DNA from: Thermomucor indicae-seudaticae
Taxonomy: Eukaryota > Mucoromycota > Mucoromycetes > Mucorales > Lichtheimiaceae
Assembly (NCBI GenBank): GCA_000787465.1
Contig: JSYX01000013.1
Location: forward strand, 1 to 64,000
Direction of reading: 5' to 3'
DNA length: 64,000 nucleotides
This document shows, one piece after another, positions 44,301 through 56,752 of the stretch; positions within the stretch are counted from its first letter, which is position 1, and the number at the start of each line of letters is the position of its first letter. The position numbers and the translations under genes are program-made. The notes beneath the pieces were generated by a model, which did not search any database, had not been told where the DNA came from, and was given only the letters and a program-made list of their open reading frames with translations.

Positions 44301-46216
44301 ATTGCTTCGTATAGGCTCGGTGAAAAGGGAAGATCCCACATGGTGCCAGCAGACTTCCACTTAAGTGCTTAATCTCAGCTGCGTTTCTATTGGTCAGATG
44401 ACCCCTCTCGCAGCAACCATATGTCGCCAGATAGAACAGACGATATGAGCCATGCCCTTTTCTTTATGAATGTGCCATACCCTTTTTTCTTGTGAACACA
44501 GTTTTGTAAGGGTATATTGCGCTTGTGATTCATCTAACCAGTTTTCATCTGTCTTATAGATAGGACAGGCGATATTTTGATCATTTGCATACATAAATGA
44601 AGCTTTGCTTCGATTACTAGAATGTCTTCATTGCTCATACTGTAAATACTCGAGCAGCAAAAATTTACCCAGAAAGATCATTATATGAGTTATGCGACTT
44701 TTTTAATGCACTGACGATACTGGATTTGCACTTATATGATCTCGATGTCGGGTATAACGAATACAGCGTACAATGAAAATGATAAGTCTATCTAAACACG
44801 GATTCCGTAAGAACAGATGGCGTAAGTCAACTCCTCGTTGTCCTCAAGGTTACATAATAAAGCGGTTAGTCCAGAGTAGAAAGATGCCGAAATTGTAGAG
44901 CGATACGCATCACTCAAGCCCTAAACCAACGCGCAGTTCTCGGTGTAGAGGCTTCTTCCCATTCCCAGCACTCGGGCATGTCCCAGTGCCGAAAATTTCT
45001 GACGGGTGCAACACATGAGAGCAGAGCAAGATTGACTTTGGGATATCCACTTACGTCAGGCATTAGAAAATTCTCCAACAGATGGTGATGCAAGCGAACT
45101 TTCGGAATACCCACTCGACAACCTACTGCTACAGCACAAAAATAAGGCTCTTTGCCGCGGTCTACAGCGTGATTTTGTTAGAGAACCACTCTGAAGTTCT
45201 TCAAAACTCATTTGGTCAAAGGTCCGCCTCGACATTGGCGACCGCGTCCTCCATCGCGCTTTCCTCTTTCTTCGACAAGAGATCCATCCGTGGACTCCTT
45301 TCGTCATTCTTCAGCCTTGGGTTGTTTGTCAGAAATCGAATTGGGAATATGCTTCAGACCTTTTGTTATTTCCGTGGACCAGGCCTCGAGATATTCATCT
45401 TTACGGATCTGAAGATCGGCGAGTCCAAGCGCTCGAGGATCCTGAGAAGCCTATTCTGGTCTTGTCCCAACCTGGCTGTCCTATTGAGCTTGTTCTTATC
45501 TTTAATGTCCAGAGATTGTAACAATGTTCAGCGTGAATCACTCATGTCATTTTGCGCAATTGCTATTGGCGGCAGAGCAAATGCACAGCGAGCAATGAGG
45601 AAGGATAGGCTGTGCGCGCAGTGCTCGACCCACAGACCCCAATTTGGAAGAGATTTAAATTGTCATCGGACACATCCATCGTTTCTGATGATTTGGCTTG
45701 TATGACTTCAACGAAAACAATGTGTAACGCTTTCGGCAAATGAATGATCAACGTCCGAGAAAGGGTGAATGAAGCGCCGTCAGCCCTAATGATAAAAGTT
45801 TACAGATCATACGGCGCTACCTTTAGACTGCCTGAGATCCAGCAAGATGACCAATTCCGGTCCAGATTGGATACAGTAAAAGCAAGCAACTTTTCGTTTT
45901 TGTATAGGTGTGTCGAATACAGAAAGTCAGGTGAAACAAAGAAGGCTCCTTATGAGCATTGTTTTTCTTGTCACTAACCCGTTTGAACCAAATTCGTATT
46001 GTTTATGTTGTAGCGGAAACAATGTAAGCCGACCACATGGACTTACTCTCTTTTCCCTTTTCACATCATATCCTTTACGCTCGCCTACCCTTTAAACATT
46101 TGTTCTTTTCAAGTCAGTGAATGTCAAAGGCTTTTTTGACGCACCTGTTGCATACTTGACTGTTAGCATTATACACTATAAGGCTGGCATATCGCCAAAC
46201 ATCATATTAGATATTT
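44301..46216. other. 1.9-kb stretch with a probable unrecognised minus-strand gene
   Basis: 44.3-44.8 kb is the eS27 promoter and a short AT-rich stretch. In 45000-45750 the minus strand has a plausible start, MDVSDDNLNLFQIG (from 45689), then NRTARLGQDQNRLLRILERL (about 45420-45480), IRKDEYLEAWSTEITKGL (about 45340-45400) and LSKKEESAMEDAVANVEADL (about 45230-45290). These are charged, helical and in different frames. The plus strand of the same interval is also open for 207 codons (45082-45705), which is probably an antisense shadow. No family could be named. The last about 500 bp would be the promoter of the Q/A-rich gene. Confidence 0.4.
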
Positions 46217-47152
46217 ATGATGCAAGCTTCAGGGACCATGCCTGTTGCCCAGCAACAGGCGCAGCAAGTACCGCAACAAGCACAGGCAGTACCGCAACAA
46301 GCGACTGCAAGTGAATCGCAGCAACATCCGGCAGCAGCAACAGCGGCAGCACCCGCTCCACAACAGCAGGCCCAACCAGCCGCAGCTTCTGCCATGGAAG
46401 GACCGCCCCATCATAGTTCCGGAGGCATTCTAGACATGATTAGACGCAAAGTACGCGAGGCAGCCAGCCGTCAAGCACCAATAGATCCTTTCTTCTATAG
46501 TCGATACGGACCAGGAGTAATGCCACCACCACCCATGACACCTTATGGTTATCCTCCGCAAGCACCGATGATGATGCCTTCAGCTAATGACTACTTTGCA
46601 GCAGCAGCAGCAGCAGCAGCACAACAACAACAACAACAGCAAGCTGCTATGATGCAACCTGACCCTATGATGATGGGTGCCTACGGAGCCGCCGCAGCCG
46701 CCGCTATGAATCCAGCCATGCAAGTGCCCATGATGCAACAGCAACCGCTCATGAATCCAATGGCACAGCCGACAACTCCCTACGGTATGCCTTTCCAGCA
46801 GCCCTACGGCCTCTATCAGCAGCCGACGCCCTTTACACCTGGCGGAGGCCTGATGAATCCATACACTCAGCAACTGTTTGGCCAACCACAACCCATGATG
46901 CCGCAGCCATACGGCATGATGATGCCCGGGCAACAACCTCCATATGATTATTTCGGTGCTGCTGCTGCACCACAACCGCTTGGTTACCCCTACGATCCAT
47001 ACTCGGCATACCAGCAACAGATGCCCGGTTATGCTGGAGGATTTTATAACCCAATGAGTATAATGTACGACCCTTCATATATCCGGCGGCTGTTTCCGGA
47101 ACGAAATTACATTAGTGCAGTTAAAGACCTTTGGCAAAGTAATATATTGTAG
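46217..47152 (+). CDS. Gln/Ala/Met/Pro-rich low-complexity protein
   Basis: A single exon encodes 311 residues. The N-terminal 60 residues are Gln/Ala/Val-rich. A short ordered segment follows (GGILDMIRRKVREAASRQAP), then a prion-like Met/Pro/Gln/Tyr-rich region with an Ala run, a Gln run and many PYG, PMM and QQP repeats. The C-terminus (YDPSYIRRLFPERNYISAVK) is more ordered and may bind a partner. There are no enzyme motifs, membrane segments or signal peptide. Such proteins often sit in RNP granules or coats, but nothing here shows a specific role. The gene is real: frame length, codon pattern and the CAG/GCA-rich composition support translation. It ends 161 bp before the VPS1 start. Confidence 0.7.
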   Translation: MMQASGTMPVAQQQAQQVPQQAQAVPQQATASESQQHPAAATAAAPAPQQQAQPAAASAMEGPPHHSSGGILDMIRRKVREAASRQAPIDPFFYSRYGPGVMPPPPMTPYGYPPQAPMMMPSANDYFAAAAAAAAQQQQQQQAAMMQPDPMMMGAYGAAAAAAMNPAMQVPMMQQQPLMNPMAQPTTPYGMPFQQPYGLYQQPTPFTPGGGLMNPYTQQLFGQPQPMMPQPYGMMMPGQQPPYDYFGAAAAPQPLGYPYDPYSAYQQQMPGYAGGFYNPMSIMYDPSYIRRLFPERNYISAVKDLWQSNIL

Positions 47153-47313
47153 TCTCTTGTTCGCCTTTTTTCCCGTTTTCTCTTGTCACATCGGTAATTC
47201 AATTCTCCGCATATACAGCTCTGACACCGAGTTCCTTGACCCTTCCAGCCGCCAAGCAAGGTTTTGCTCCCCCTCTCTCTCTGTCTCGACATTTTACCTC
47301 TTAATTCTTAACC

Positions 47314-50134
47314 ATGGACACACATTTAATTAAGACAGGTAATTGCCAATCTCTCTATTCGCTCCGTTCTATGGCGCAATCTATTTCCCCCTGGACATAC
47401 AACATGAAAACTGACATACGTGTACTTTTCTGATAATGGACAGTAAACAAGCTTCAGGATGCTTTCTCGACTGTGGGCGTCCATAATCCCGTCGACTTGC
47501 CACAGATTACCGTGATTGGCTCGCAATCCAGCGGCAAAAGTTCAGTACTTGAAAACATTGTCGGCAGAGACTTTTTGCCACGCGGTACAGGCATCGTCAC
47601 TCGTCGACCACTGGTAATGTTCGCATCTTGTGTGGCTCGGGAACTCCTCGATAATAACAATAGTAATCTCCCGCTATCTATCATGACAGATACTGCAACT
47701 CATCAATCGACCGGCTTCCAGCGAAACCAATGGAACCAAGAGCGGCGATTCTGAGGAGAACCCGGACGAATGGGGCGAGTTTCTTCATCTTCCTGGACAA
47801 AAGTTTTACAACTTTGACAAGATTAGAGAGGAAATCATTAAAGATACTGAACTCAAGACGGGAAAGAACTTGGGTGAGTCTCGTAAAAAACAAAGGAACG
47901 ACTTGGGGTTATTTTGAAACTTATCACAGTACAAATACAGGTATTTCGCCTCAGCCTATTAATCTTCGAATCTTTTCGCCCAATGTGTTGACATTGACAC
48001 TGATCGACCTTCCTGGCTTAACGAAGGTAATGTTGAAAAATTATGCATGGCAAGATGTGTGTGTTGCTTACTAACAAATGTATATATGTGTAGGTACCTG
48101 TCGGTGATCAACCAAAGGATATCGAAAAGCAGATCCGCGATATGATCCTCAAATATATCACCAAACCAAACGCTATCATTCTCGCTGTCACGGCCGCGAA
48201 TAGCGATCTGGCTAATTCCGATGGTCTAAAGTTGGCTCGCGAAGTGGATCCGGAAGGTCTACGTACTATCGGTGTCCTGACAAAGATCGATCTCATGGAT
48301 CAAGGAACGGATGTGATTGATATCTTGGCTGGACGCGTGATTCCTCTCCGTCTAGGTACTTTTCAACGAGACAAACGATGACAATTATACAAATGTTAAG
48401 CCCCGTTCTATTTGTATGCTAGGTTATGTACCCGTTGTCAACCGTGGCCAGCGTGATATTGAAAACAAAAAGTCCATCACAAAGGCTTTGGAAGCTGAAA
48501 GGGAGTTCTTTGAAAATCACCCTGCGTACAGAAGCAAGGCTCAATACTGCGGCACGCCATTCTTGGCGCGCAAGCTGAACATGGTAAAAGCGAGACTACT
48601 CTGGGGAGTTGCTCTTTGATGGTGCTGACGGTAGCATGATAGATTTTGATGCACCATATCCGAAATACCCTTCCCGAGATTAAGGCAAAGATCCAGATGG
48701 CTTTAAGCAAATATCAGGCGGAGCTCGCTCAGCTTGGCGACCCACTGGGTGACGGTTCTACTCACCAGGCAAACCTTGTGCTCAACATCATTACGGAGTT
48801 TTGCACTGAATTCCGTACGATTATCGACGGCAATTCGAACGATTTATCGAGCTTTGAGCTGTCTGGTGGTGCACGTATCAGCTTCGTGTTCCACGAACTT
48901 TATGCGAACGGAATCAAGAGTATTGATCCCTTGGATCAGATAAAGGACGTCGATATTCGTACCATACTTTACAACTCTTCGGTAAGCAAGCTGCAAACTT
49001 TTGCTACTATGGGAGTTACCACTGAGAGAGGGCAATAGGGTTCTTCGCCTGCTTTATTTGTTGCGACCACTGCATTTGAAGTTATTATCAAACAGCAGAT
49101 CAAGCGTCTAGAAGATCCAAGTATCAAATGTATAAACATGGTATACGATGAGCTCGTAAGAATCCTAGGTCAGCTCCTCAATAAGCAGGTATGCTTCGTT
49201 GCCTTTTGCGTAGAGTATTTGATGATCTGAAGGGTGTCTCTATGGATATCACATAGTTCTTCAAACGATTCCCTGCCCTGAAGGAGAAGTTTTACCAAGT
49301 TGTGTTGACATTTTTCAAGAAGGCTCTTGTGCCATCCACAAAACTAGTACAAGACCTTGTGGCGTAAGTTCGGTTCAACGTTTTTCTTTGCAGCTTGCAT
49401 TGCTCGGAACTTACAGAACCGTTTAGCATGGAAGCTTGCTACATTAACACAGCCCATCCCGATTTCCTTAATGGTCATCAAGCTATTGCCATTGTGAACG
49501 AGCAAATGGCTGCCAAGCAGAATCCTCAGCATGGTCCCAATGCATCAGAATCAACAAAATCTACGAAAGCGCATCAATCGCTATCGACGCTTCAGACAAA
49601 CTCTTCACCGAATCTTGATTCGGATACTAATGGATCATTCTTTGGAAGTTTCTTTTCGGGACCAAAGAAGTCCAAGAAAACGTCTGGCTTGATGGAAGCA
49701 GTAAGTCGCACCTTCTGCGAGATATTACTGGAAAAGGTATGTACTGACTTTTAGGTCCAGCCTCCTGCATCATTGAAAGCGACAGGAGCATTGTCTGAGC
49801 GAGAGCTTATGGAAACTGAGGTTATCAGTAAGTACAATCTGTTGAGGCGCACAAGCAAACGCACAAAATTAACCGAGTTATAGAGCTTTTGATTCAGTCA
49901 TACTTTAATATCGTAAAACGCACAATGATCGACATGGTGCCGAAAGCTATTATGCTTAACCTGGTGACACACGCAAAAGAGGGACTTCAGCGAGAGCTAT
50001 TGGCAGAGCTTTACAAGGCCGAAGTGCTAGATGAACTCTTGCAAGAGTCCGAATTTACACAGCAAAGACGAAAAGAATGCAAAAAGATGATTGAGGCCCT
50101 CCAAAAGGCGGACGAGATTGTTGGATCAGTTTAG
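47314..50134 (+). CDS. VPS1: Dynamin-like GTPase Vps1
   Basis: Vps1 drives membrane fission in vacuolar, endosomal and peroxisomal traffic. Twelve exons close in phase (47314-47338, 47444-47613, 47690-47873, 47941-48026, 48094-48355, 48423-48583, 48643-48981, 49039-49188, 49257-49363, 49427-49700, 49755-49827, 49884-50134) to 693 residues, like yeast Vps1 (704). G1 is GSQSSGKSS, followed by [10 protein letters not shown] (switch 1), DLPGLTK (G3) and LTKIDLMD (G4). The middle domain and stalk follow, including [15 protein letters not shown] Ser/Lys-rich insert (about 540-590, ending [10 protein letters not shown]) replaces the PH domain, and the GED ends [12 protein letters not shown]. The lack of a PH and proline-rich domain separates it from classical dynamin, and the [13 protein letters not shown] and MEACYINT motifs favour Vps1 over Dnm1. 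Confidence 0.97.
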
Positions 50135-51277
50135 TCTAGATATCCTGTATCACATTTGTTTTTACTTTTATTCCCCATCCCCCGATCCCTTTACATCAAC
50201 TAACAATAAAGCCGCGAGTTCGACCTGCTTTTGGATGTTAAAGTCGTTTCCAAGTGTATCACCAAAAGAACAGCGACAAACTGCATAGAAATGCACCCCG
50301 CAGTGCTGAATCAGAAGAGAGAAAGCTGCCTAGGATTTAACGGAAGTTTGCGATAAAAAAAACAGACGGGGAAGCTCATTTTCTTTTCGTTTCACTTCTT
50401 TCATGCTTCTTTTCTCTCTCAAAAGGCTTTTGCCTTTGATAGCTGCTGTCTCGCCTTTCATGGCGCCCAGAAGAAAGTCTTTCCGGCGGTTATCCAAGCT
50501 CAGTCGCACGTCGTTTCTTCTCTGCTTGTGCATATAGCCGGAAGCGTCATGACGTTGTCCAGATCTTCCTCTCTTGCCTCGTGAATGTCAGCTTTCTCCA
50601 TGACGAGTTCCATTCTGGTGCGCTTTGACCATTTCTGGAGTTATAAACTCTAAGGGCAACCAGGCCCTTGTTATAGGTTGAACGTGTCTATCATGGGAAT
50701 AAAAGGCGACGCCATTTTGTCGCCAAGTATTAGACGCTCTTGGCGCCAAGTCAGACGCGTGGAGGTTTACGCAAGCATAAAGCACAGAATATTCTGTCCG
50801 GCAAACTACTCCATCGCGCGGGCGCATTTCGAATCGACTGGCTAAACCGTTCATTGGGTGCTTTAAAATCTGAAACGAGTGAATGGATACAGTAGATTTC
50901 AACTGCTTTGAATACGCAGTACATGCGTAAACGCTGTGGCCAAAGCGAAATTAACGCTGGACTCGTATGGTTCGATCCTGTTTACATTTGAACGCAAGCG
51001 TGCTCAAAGAAGTTCAACATCACACCGACGGTATGGTTGTTGATGCAAGGCGCTATACGATTTAAACTGTTTAAAGTTCGGCGCAGAGCAAGGTCAAAGC
51101 AAGTCGAACGTTATTTCGTCGATTGTGTTTGCTGATACAAGGGTCTTTTTTCCTCGAACTTTTGGCCCACTAGTTTGGCCCTTTCCCGTCCCGAATTTCG
51201 GGCTGCATGAAAACAATGAACATTTTTCCAAACTCTTCTTCTTTTCCCTCTCTCTCTTTCTTTCTTTCATTCTTGGG
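50135..51277. other. 1.1-kb intergenic, no assigned gene
   Basis: VPS1 3' flank, then the upstream region of the LAM-type gene. A minus-strand frame at 50588-50902 is open for about 100 codons without a recognisable family. A CT-rich tract (51237-51270) directly precedes the ATG at 51278, as at the peroxiredoxin gene. Confidence 0.5.
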
Positions 51278-54200
51278 ATGACTACCACGGGAAGAGACAG
51301 TACTCTTGTTTCTTTACCAACCAATCTTTGGACTATTCATGATGTTTTACTCGGATCACCAGTTTGGAAAGCAAATATCCTTCATCTCGAGGAACAAATT
51401 GATCATTTCGAGAAATGGGTCGATGGATTTACACGGGCATTGAAACAATACGTTGATGCTATCGTCAGTATGTTTGTTGCGTAATCAAGTCTACGTTATT
51501 TTCCTCGAGATTCTGACAACAAATGGAACAGAATATAATACACAAACCAGCGATCTATGTAAACGGACGCTGCCACAAAACTTGGATGGATCACTGATAG
51601 GTTGGAAAAAGGGGAGGGGAGTGTCCGGGGAGAACAACTGATGTAATAGTCCTAATAGATCCGCAGATCGCGGGCATGATCATCAATACCTTTGCTGGCA
51701 CACTTCAATGCCACCTTGCATTCAAGACAAAATTGGTAATATCATTTCTTTCCATAAACAGAACAGAGAATTGCTAAATTGCACTATTCGGAAGGCATCT
51801 GATCTTCAAGACACGCTGCTGCACCCCTTGCAACGGTTTATGAAGAATGAACTTAAAGCGTTCAAGGCAAGATCCTTTGCTTACGAGCAAATTGTCTCTC
51901 TTTATGCTCATGACATATATCTTTAAAGGAAGCCAAACGAAATTTTGAACGGCTCTCGGAACGATACGATTGGCAGATGACCCGGTACGGAGCGCTGAGT
52001 AAGACCAAGGAGGCGAGTGCGCTTCGTGAGGATGCCTTCCAAACCTTTGATGTCCAGAAATCCTATTTAAAGGGATGCAGGGACTATTTTGAGCAACTTA
52101 TCGTTTTCAAAACGAATATCGAGCATGTGTTGGTCGGATGCTTCTCGGCAGCTATGGGTGCTCAAATCGAAGAAATCGACGAATCCTTGCAGTCATCGAA
52201 GCAAGCTCGCGCCATGCTACCTGGGTGGCAACAATGGCTGGGCGAGGTTAGAGAGACAAAGTATAGAAAAAAGCTTGGTTGAGTATGGGCTTCTCAGGTT
52301 TCTTTGGTTTTCGGTTTTATAGAGTAAGGCGACTAGTCAATATCAATTGAGCAAAATCAGCAAAGCAGCCAATGCCTTGGAATCCAACTTCGTTCATCAA
52401 ACACGACCAGACCGGTCCTTGCAAAGCTACGTAACATCAAGCAATACAGATACAGCAAACGGTCAGGATAACATCCCTATTGGCCGTTCACTTGTGATGA
52501 AACCTGGCGATTCTGGTAATCTCGATTACAAAGAAGGTTATCTCTATACTCGAATTATCGTCGGAGTACCCGCGAGATACTCATGGGTGAGGCGCTGGTT
52601 CTTTGTTCAGGACGGATGGTTTGGGTCATGCACAGTGGACAAGGCGAAAGCATACATTGTTGTGAGCGATCGTATCAAAATGGAGCATGCTGAATACCAT
52701 GTGAACAACGATATCGACAGACGCTTCTGCTTTGAGGTTTCAGATGTAAAAAGGTGCGTCTGACGACTGGTAACCGATAACCAACGGACGGAACGTCTAA
52801 TTTGTCGTAGTACTCTACTTCTTCAAGCAGCCACCGAAGATGAAATGCAAGAGTGGCTATGTGCTTTGGATGCCGCCAGAAACCAACAGGGCCCATCAGA
52901 AAATAGCATGACCGAGCAACCATGGCCACTCCTTTGCTCAGAACCGGTTTCTGAAACGGCTGAAATGTATTGCGTGGCATCCAGTTCACCACTATTGAAA
53001 GCTTTCGGTGAAGTGTCTTCAAAAAACAGAGCACCGAATAATCGGACGACGATATCTAGACTAGTCTCCATTTTGCTTCAGAATGCACCTACCTCTTCCC
53101 CTGCCTACGACACGGAAGAAGAGGTTAATGGCAGGACCACACCGTCAGCAGCGAGTCGCTCGGTATCCGGCACACCGGCCATGTCGCCGCGCCAGTCGAC
53201 GGGCCCTATCAGCACGTCAGCCACATCGTCGCCGTGGACAGTGCCTTGGATTATGTCTGGAATGAATGCTCTGTCAAGCACAGGTTCTGACGTCTATTAT
53301 AACGCAAGCGATGCCGGTGCAGCCCGCACAGAGTCCGGGGCGGTAATTGTTTGGCCTACCAAGATCGAGATGGAAGCCAACGAAGTGAAACTCAGTGGCT
53401 ATACCGGAGAGCTTGCCTGTCGACAGAGAGAGCTTCGACGACTCTTTGCTCACGTCCCGAAATCCGACATTGTGTTGGAGTGTAAGCAGACATATAATTA
53501 AAGGGTGGATCTGTATGAGAGACTCACGGAAAGGACCAACATCCCCAGCCTTTACTGCCTCACTGTATCGAAAACCTAGTGGGGTTGAAGACGAAACTGA
53601 GTATGCCTACAGTGGTCATGCTTATATCACTCAGACGCGATTGTGGTTTTTCAGTTGTGCTATGATGACCTGTGTCAATGCAGTGAGTTTCAATGCAGGG
53701 TGCTGTCTAAATACAATTCGCTCATATTTCCCAGTTGATGATACCATTAGAAAGAATCAAATCCATACGGCTCGAGCGCACACTCGCGACTGGATCGCAT
53801 GGTATGTTGCTGTATGTGGAAACAAAATCGGATACTCCACGGACATTCTGTTTCGGTGTATGGCTGGAACCAGCCGAACTGATCGGCGAAAGACTTCGGA
53901 TTGCCGTGGAAGCTACTAAAAAGATGGACGTAAGTGCAACAAAACTCTTTGTTTATCAGCTATTTGCTTAATGAGCGGATGGATATAGCCCATAGATCTG
54001 CAAGAGCTGTATGACTCGATGAAGACCGTGGTGCCTGGTTCCATTAAACCAAAGCCATCCATCGGTCAAATTATCCCCGCGACGGGTCCGGACGCGTCAG
54101 TGACGGCCATCACGGTACAAACTCGACCGTCACCAGCGCCAGTACGATCTGTATCAGAACCAGAAGAAACGTCAACGGCCGCGGATGCCCTCATGGAAGC

Positions 54201-55676
54201 AGCTTCCAAGTCAACCATGCCGAAGGGTCCGGTACACTGCGGGTGCAAAGACCACCTCGACAAGATCGAGGCCAAAGTCAAGCTCGGCATTAGCGCCAAG
54301 CAGCTATTTGACTATATGTTTTCTGACAAGGAGGACGGATCTCAGAGTATTTGGCACCAGTTGAACGCCTGCAGACGAAATAGCGGTTAGTTTCTGATGC
54401 TGTCGCGTTGTTACCAGAGGTTAGCAGCTCTTGTAATATATACCTATATATAGCGCCAATCATGACGTCTTGGGCGACCAGTCCGGAAGGAAAGAAGGCA
54501 AGAACGCTAAAATATGCTATGCCTACCAACAATCCAATGGGTAAGAAAGTAGTTCTTTTGGGCATCCTTGCGCGAAGTAAGTCGGTATTAAATTCCATGC
54601 TGTCGTATAGCTAAAATTCGTGAAACTGAAGTAATAGAGACTCAAGAAACGTTACGTCAAGAGGAGCCAACGTAAGAAAGATGGAGCGAATGAAGGCGGA
54701 AGAAGGGAAAGGTCACTAACCTACAAGGACGTTAGATGCTATGTAGTCTTGTGCTCGACGCAGACGCCGCAGTTGCCCTATGCTGACGCCTTCATACCTC
54801 GTATAAAGTATTGCATCACCTATGAGACGCCTGACAGTTGCCTATTAACTTGCAGCATTGGCATCACTTGGTTAAAGACGATCATGGTCAAGAGTGGGTA
54901 TCGCGGTCCAATGGATCAGGCCTTGAAGCTTTTTCTAATGATATGCGGGTCCCGTTAGGCATGATAAGTCGAGCAGCGACCAAGGGTATGTCAGATACCA
55001 TCAAAATCCTGATTAGCCTTATCCAACGCAATGTTCGATACCTGGGGCAGCCGGGGACAACCGGAAAGGTCGCGGCTATTACGCAGGATCAACGGCAAGA
55101 AGTGACAGGGACATATCCTAAAGAGGCCATTTGGAGGATGAGAGCGGGATGGATCTTTGCGCTGTTTATTACTGTAGCGGTGCTCTGCATCTTACCTTTC
55201 CTTCGGAGGTCTCATCACGAGCTCTCTACTATAATGCGCGACAATGATGGTAGTAATAATACGAGCACTCAGATCGTATGGCGAGGAGTTTTTATCCGGG
55301 ACTTGGAACAAGAGTTGAATGGCGGCGGTCAATGGTTGAACAAGGCAAACTCGAGGTAAGGGAAGGGACTCGGCCCGGAAATTCGGGTTACCTAACCTCT
55401 GATACACAATACACAATGAAAAGGTTGTACAGACGGTTCAAGGATCACGACATTGTTTGGTACGACCCACACCATCGCATGATGGCCGCAGATATTCATT
55501 ATACACGCGAGCGATTGGGCGCCCTACGTTTTAATCTGTTGACTGCTTTTCGAATGCTCAATGAGATGGATCAAAAGCTATGGGAAAATGAGTACCGGAA
55601 CTGGCTTTTAGATCAGAGGGTGGGATGTGATGAACCCAATTGTTCTGAAATACTAAAAGAATTTGAAAGCCTGTAA
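51278..55676 (+). CDS. LAM/Ysp1-Sip3 family sterol-transfer protein (BAR-PH-GRAM-VASt-TM)
   Basis: LAM proteins sit in the ER at contacts with the plasma membrane and move sterol. About 15 exons can be joined, giving roughly 1,200 residues. The BAR-like helical region (about 1-260) includes KANILHLEEQIDHFEKWVDG, TFAGTLQCHLAFKTKL and LHPLQRFMKNELKAFKEAK. The PH domain (about 320-430) has YKEGYLYTRIIVG and YSWVRRWFFVQDGWFG. After a Ser/Thr-rich linker comes the GRAM-like segment (SGHAYITQTRLWFFS, LMIPLERIKSIRL). The VASt domain, the sterol-binding fold, runs from SAKQLFDYMFSDKEDG through TSWATSPEGKKARTLKYAMP to YCITYETPDSCLLTC. A membrane segment follows (AGWIFALFITVAVLCILPFL), then a helical tail. 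The order matches Ysp1/Lam1 and Sip3/Lam3. Intron 51867-51928 uses a GC donor (TTCAAG then GCAAGA). The VAP at 13.8 kb is a possible contact-site partner. Confidence 0.92.
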
Positions 55677-55885
55677 ATAATCATGACAACATATGCATCA
55701 TAAAACACGCAAGAGTTTATTTGGTCACTAATAAAGAAAAAAGCGACATCTTTGTCCAGGCAAAGAATCAAAAGGAGGAAAAAGAAAAAAGAAAACGAGA
55801 GTAACATGGTCTTGTTTTTTAGTGCATTTTCACATTTTTTTGTGAAGTTTTTTCATATTTTTCCTCTTTTTTTGGTTCTTTTTCA

Positions 55886-56287
55886 TTAAAGAGACTCAAG
55901 ATCAACGCCCATATCCAACGCACGTTGTTTCATGTACGTGTACATTTTGTACTGAAGGTCGAGCAAGGGCGAGGATCTATCGGCCGCGCCCGGGATCTTG
56001 GACGCTTCGGCGAGATAGGACTGGACACCGACGATCAAATGAAGCAACGAGTCGTTTTGATAGTCGTATTGTTCTTCTTCTTGCGGTGGTTCGGTTTCCT
56101 TTTCCTCTTCTTCTTCCATCATCATTATTACGTCTTCTTCTTCTGACTCGGCTGATTCGTAATAATAACAATAATCGTCATAGTCGGCTTGAAGAGCTGC
56201 AGCGGCCATCGCACGGTCATAATCATCAAAGTACGCTTGTTCGGTCGTGCCAAACATGGGTTGTTGCTGCTCCTCTTGTTGATCCAT
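55886..56287 (-). CDS. Small acidic protein of unknown function
   Basis: From the ATG at 56287 (MDQQEEQQQPMFGTTEQAYF) the frame gives 133 residues. The N-terminal half is Gln, Tyr, Asp and Ala-rich. The centre is a long Glu run (with MMMEEEEEKETEPPQEEE), and the C-terminal 50 residues look ordered and helical (LLHLIVGVQSYLAEASKIPG, then LLDLQYKMYTYMKQRALDMG). The frame is open upstream to 56449, but that stretch is Phe/Ser-rich leader sequence, so the start at 56287 is preferred. No family is recognised. The acidic linker plus a C-terminal helical pair could be an interaction module. Single exon. Confidence 0.6.
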   Translation of the reverse strand: MDQQEEQQQPMFGTTEQAYFDDYDRAMAAAALQADYDDYCYYYESAESEEEDVIMMMEEEEEKETEPPQEEEQYDYQNDSLLHLIVGVQSYLAEASKIPGAADRSSPLLDLQYKMYTYMKQRALDMGVDLESL

Positions 56288-56752
56288 GATAGCGTTAAAA
56301 CCGACTAGTAGATTCAAAGAATAAGGAAACCGAATTGAAGAAGAGGTGAGAGAAAAAAAAAAGAGTGTAAAAAGAGAGAGAAGAGAGGGAGAAACGATTG
56401 ACCGGGGACCTAGAAAGGACAAGAGGAAAAGGGGAGGTCTGCTGAGCAAGATGGCCTTTTTATATCATATCAATGCGGATGGTGGTACAAACTGATGGAG
56501 CGCACGTTCTTCCTTGCCTCCCCCTAACGTGGCAAAAAAAAGGGTCCTTGTATTTGTAAAAATGGACTAAAAAAAGGTTTGTTTATTCACGTTTTCTGTT
56601 CTTTGTTCAAAAAGGGGGTTCGGTGGCGATATCATGCTCTTTGATAGAGTATATTCCAACAAACCCAAAAGCAGGCGTTTTGCCTAAGCGGCATTTTGGA
56701 ACGGAGCCAGCACACAAACTTTTTCCTTTTCTTCTTGACGTAATTGCCCAAA
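56288..56752. promoter_or_regulatory. Divergent promoter region, acidic protein / PDCD5
   Basis: 465 bp separates two divergent starts. It holds poly-A and poly-T tracts (about 56350, 56535, 56570) and TTTTTATATCATATC at about 56456, which could serve as TATA elements. No gene is seen. Confidence 0.5.

Noticed and set aside
45082..45705. 207-codon plus-strand open frame
   Set aside because: Composition looks like an antisense shadow of charged helical exons on the minus strand; kept only as a finding, not called as a gene.
46217..47017. Minus-strand open frames with Cys/His/Leu runs over the Q/A-rich gene
   Set aside because: They are antisense reads of CAG/GCA-type codon repeats and do not have protein-like composition.
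50960..50985. GGTTCGATCC near 50969, resembling a tRNA B box
   Set aside because: No matching A box at the right distance, no acceptor-stem pairing and no T-arm; not a tRNA gene.
55886..56449. Longer start (56449) for the acidic protein with a Phe/Leu/Ser-rich N-terminus resembling a signal peptide
   Set aside because: The extension covers homopolymeric leader sequence; the ATG at 56287 gives a normal protein start.
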